DNA of 64,000 nt from Desulfovermiculus sp041686195 (lineage in GTDB: Bacteria; Desulfobacterota; Desulfovibrionia; Desulfovibrionales; Desulfothermaceae). Position 1 is the first letter of the stretch; every line of letters starts with the position of its first letter. The notes beneath the pieces were generated by a model. The model had not been told where the DNA came from. It did no database searches and was given only the letters and a program-made list of their open reading frames with translations. The position numbers and the translations under genes are program-made. Where the stretch lies: contig JAWLEI010000004.1 of assembly GCA_041686195.1 (NCBI GenBank), positions 13,778-77,777 on the forward strand, read 5' to 3'. Of this stretch, positions 63,035 through 64,000 are shown piece by piece.

Positions 63035-64000
63035 ATGCTTACCGCCTGTAGCCTGGATTGTCCAGATGCCTGCTCCCTGGAAGTCCTATCCGGTCCGAAC
63101 GGTCTGCGGGTGCGGGGCAACCCGGAGCACCCTTTCACCCAGGGCTTTTGCTGCGCCAAGATCCGTGGCTATTTTCAGCGCCTGAGCAGCCCGGATCGGA
63201 TCATGTGGCCCATGCTCAAATACAAGGGCAGATGGCAGGAGATCTCCTGGGATGATGCCCTGGAAATATGCGCTCAGCAGCTCAACAATGCCTGGCCGGA
63301 GAATCCGGCCCGGATAGTCCATATCTCCGGGCATGGAGCCAGGGGCATCAGCAAGATGGTAGTTGATGGATTTTTTGTCGCTCTGGGGAGTACCCGGATA
63401 GCCGGGTCTGTGTGCGACGGAACCGGAATTGAAGCTTCCATTCTTGATTTCGGAAGCCTGGACCACAATCCGCTTCCGGATATGGGAAATTCCAGGTGGA
63501 TCATCAATTGGGGCCGGGACTTGAAGCGCAGCTCCATTCATACCTGTCGAATCGTCAATCAGGCCCGGCAATCCGGGGCCCGAGTGGTTTCCATCTGCCC
63601 GGGTGGAGAAGGGTATGACCATTTTTCAGACCAAGTGATCCGCATTGCTCCGGGCCGGGATCGTTTTTTGGCTTTGGCCATACTCAAAGTAATCTGGGAG
63701 CAGGGGCGCGTCAGTGAGCAGGCAGCAGCCAAGACCAGGAACCGGGAAGATCTTAAGTCCGTGATCCAATCATATTCCCTCTCTGAATTGGCCGCAATCT
63801 GCGATGTCTCTGAAAAGGACATTCACTATCTGGCCGCGGCCTACAGCCAGTTTCCAGTGTCCACAGTGATCGGCTGGGGAGTGCAGCGTTATCGGCTGGG
63901 CGGGGAAAATGTCCGGTTCATCAATGCCCTGGCCTGGTTGAGCGGAAATGTCGGGAGCTCCGGAGCCGGGGTGTATTACAACATTTCTTCGGTGCGCAAT
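63035..64000 (+). CDS. Molybdopterin oxidoreductase (3' truncated)
   Basis: The frame is open from the ATG at 63035 to the end of the window (322 residues). The N-terminal [4Fe-4S] cluster motif is CSLDCPDAC with a later CCAK near residue 42. WPMLKYKGRWQEISWDDAL (about 63-81) is the usual start of the first molybdopterin domain, and SVCDGTGIE near 131-139 lies where the Mo-proximal ligand region is expected. GWGVQRYRLGGENVRFINAL near 283-302 is another family segment. No Tat signal is present, so the enzyme is probably cytoplasmic. It belongs to the DMSO reductase superfamily; substrate cannot be told from this part. Confidence 0.9.
   Translation, partial: MLTACSLDCPDACSLEVLSGPNGLRVRGNPEHPFTQGFCCAKIRGYFQRLSSPDRIMWPMLKYKGRWQEISWDDALEICAQQLNNAWPENPARIVHISGHGARGISKMVVDGFFVALGSTRIAGSVCDGTGIEASILDFGSLDHNPLPDMGNSRWIINWGRDLKRSSIHTCRIVNQARQSGARVVSICPGGEGYDHFSDQVIRIAPGRDRFLALAILKVIWEQGRVSEQAAAKTRNREDLKSVIQSYSLSELAAICDVSEKDIHYLAAAYSQFPVSTVIGWGVQRYRLGGENVRFINALAWLSGNVGSSGAGVYYNISSVRN

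Overview
The window comes from a sulfate-reducing bacterium, most likely an order Desulfovibrionales member of the Desulfobacterota. It carries an almost complete dissimilatory sulfite reduction island: dsrMKJOP, a ferredoxin and dsrABD-cobB. The dsrMKJOP and dsrAB blocks, which are separate in several well-known Desulfovibrio genomes, lie only about 2.3 kb apart. No rRNA, tRNA, CRISPR array, transposase or phage gene was recognised. The sequence has one internal assembly gap of 100 N at 45134-45233, inside a gene, and both window ends cut through genes.

Layout. 1-9.9 kb: dsrM (3' part), dsrK, dsrJ, dsrO, dsrP, ferredoxin, a YkgJ-type Cys-cluster protein, a small unknown, a TPR protein, then dsrA, dsrB, dsrD behind a clear sigma70-type promoter. 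9.9-15.6 kb: cobB (probably siroheme amidation), etfB, etfA and an acyl-CoA dehydrogenase. 15.8-16.8 kb: a split YeeE/YedE sulfur transporter whose first half has an in-frame TGA at the conserved Cys of the family motif, followed by a SECIS-like hairpin; it is read here as a selenoprotein. 17-25.5 kb: a cyanophycin-type storage polymer locus (CocE/NonD hydrolase, isoaspartyl peptidase, ATP-grasp ligase, cyanophycinase, cyanophycin synthetase). 25.7-34.5 kb: housekeeping and envelope genes (Gmad2 protein, hybrid histidine kinase, Uup-type ABC-F, Mth938-like protein, M48 peptidase, MtgA, SPOR-NlpC/P60 lipoprotein, hotdog thioesterase). 34.7-39 kb: a DUF302 / BASS-transporter-USP fusion / thioredoxin operon with a -24/-12 promoter, divergent from a sigma54-dependent activator. 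39-44.7 kb: CPA2 antiporter, methyltransferase, DUF4197 protein, metallophosphoesterase, zinc ribbon protein, flavodoxin. 44.8-55 kb: one minus-strand catabolic cluster (RpiR regulator, TAXI-TRAP importer, class III aminotransferase, BKACE, 3-hydroxybutyrate dehydrogenase, alpha/beta hydrolase, acetoacetyl-CoA synthetase), whose enzymes meet at acetoacetate. 55.5-64 kb: acetyl-CoA synthetase, PEP synthase, glycerophosphodiesterase, DUF401 permease and the start of a molybdopterin oxidoreductase.

How it fits together. DsrAB reduces sulfite using electrons delivered through DsrMKJOP. ETF and acyl-CoA dehydrogenase feed electrons from acyl-CoA oxidation. Acetoacetyl-CoA synthetase, acetyl-CoA synthetase and PEP synthase connect small organic acids to central metabolism.

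Intergenic DNA is unusual. Most gaps longer than about 200 bp are mosaics of a few short, partly palindromic repeat modules that recur in different combinations through the whole window.
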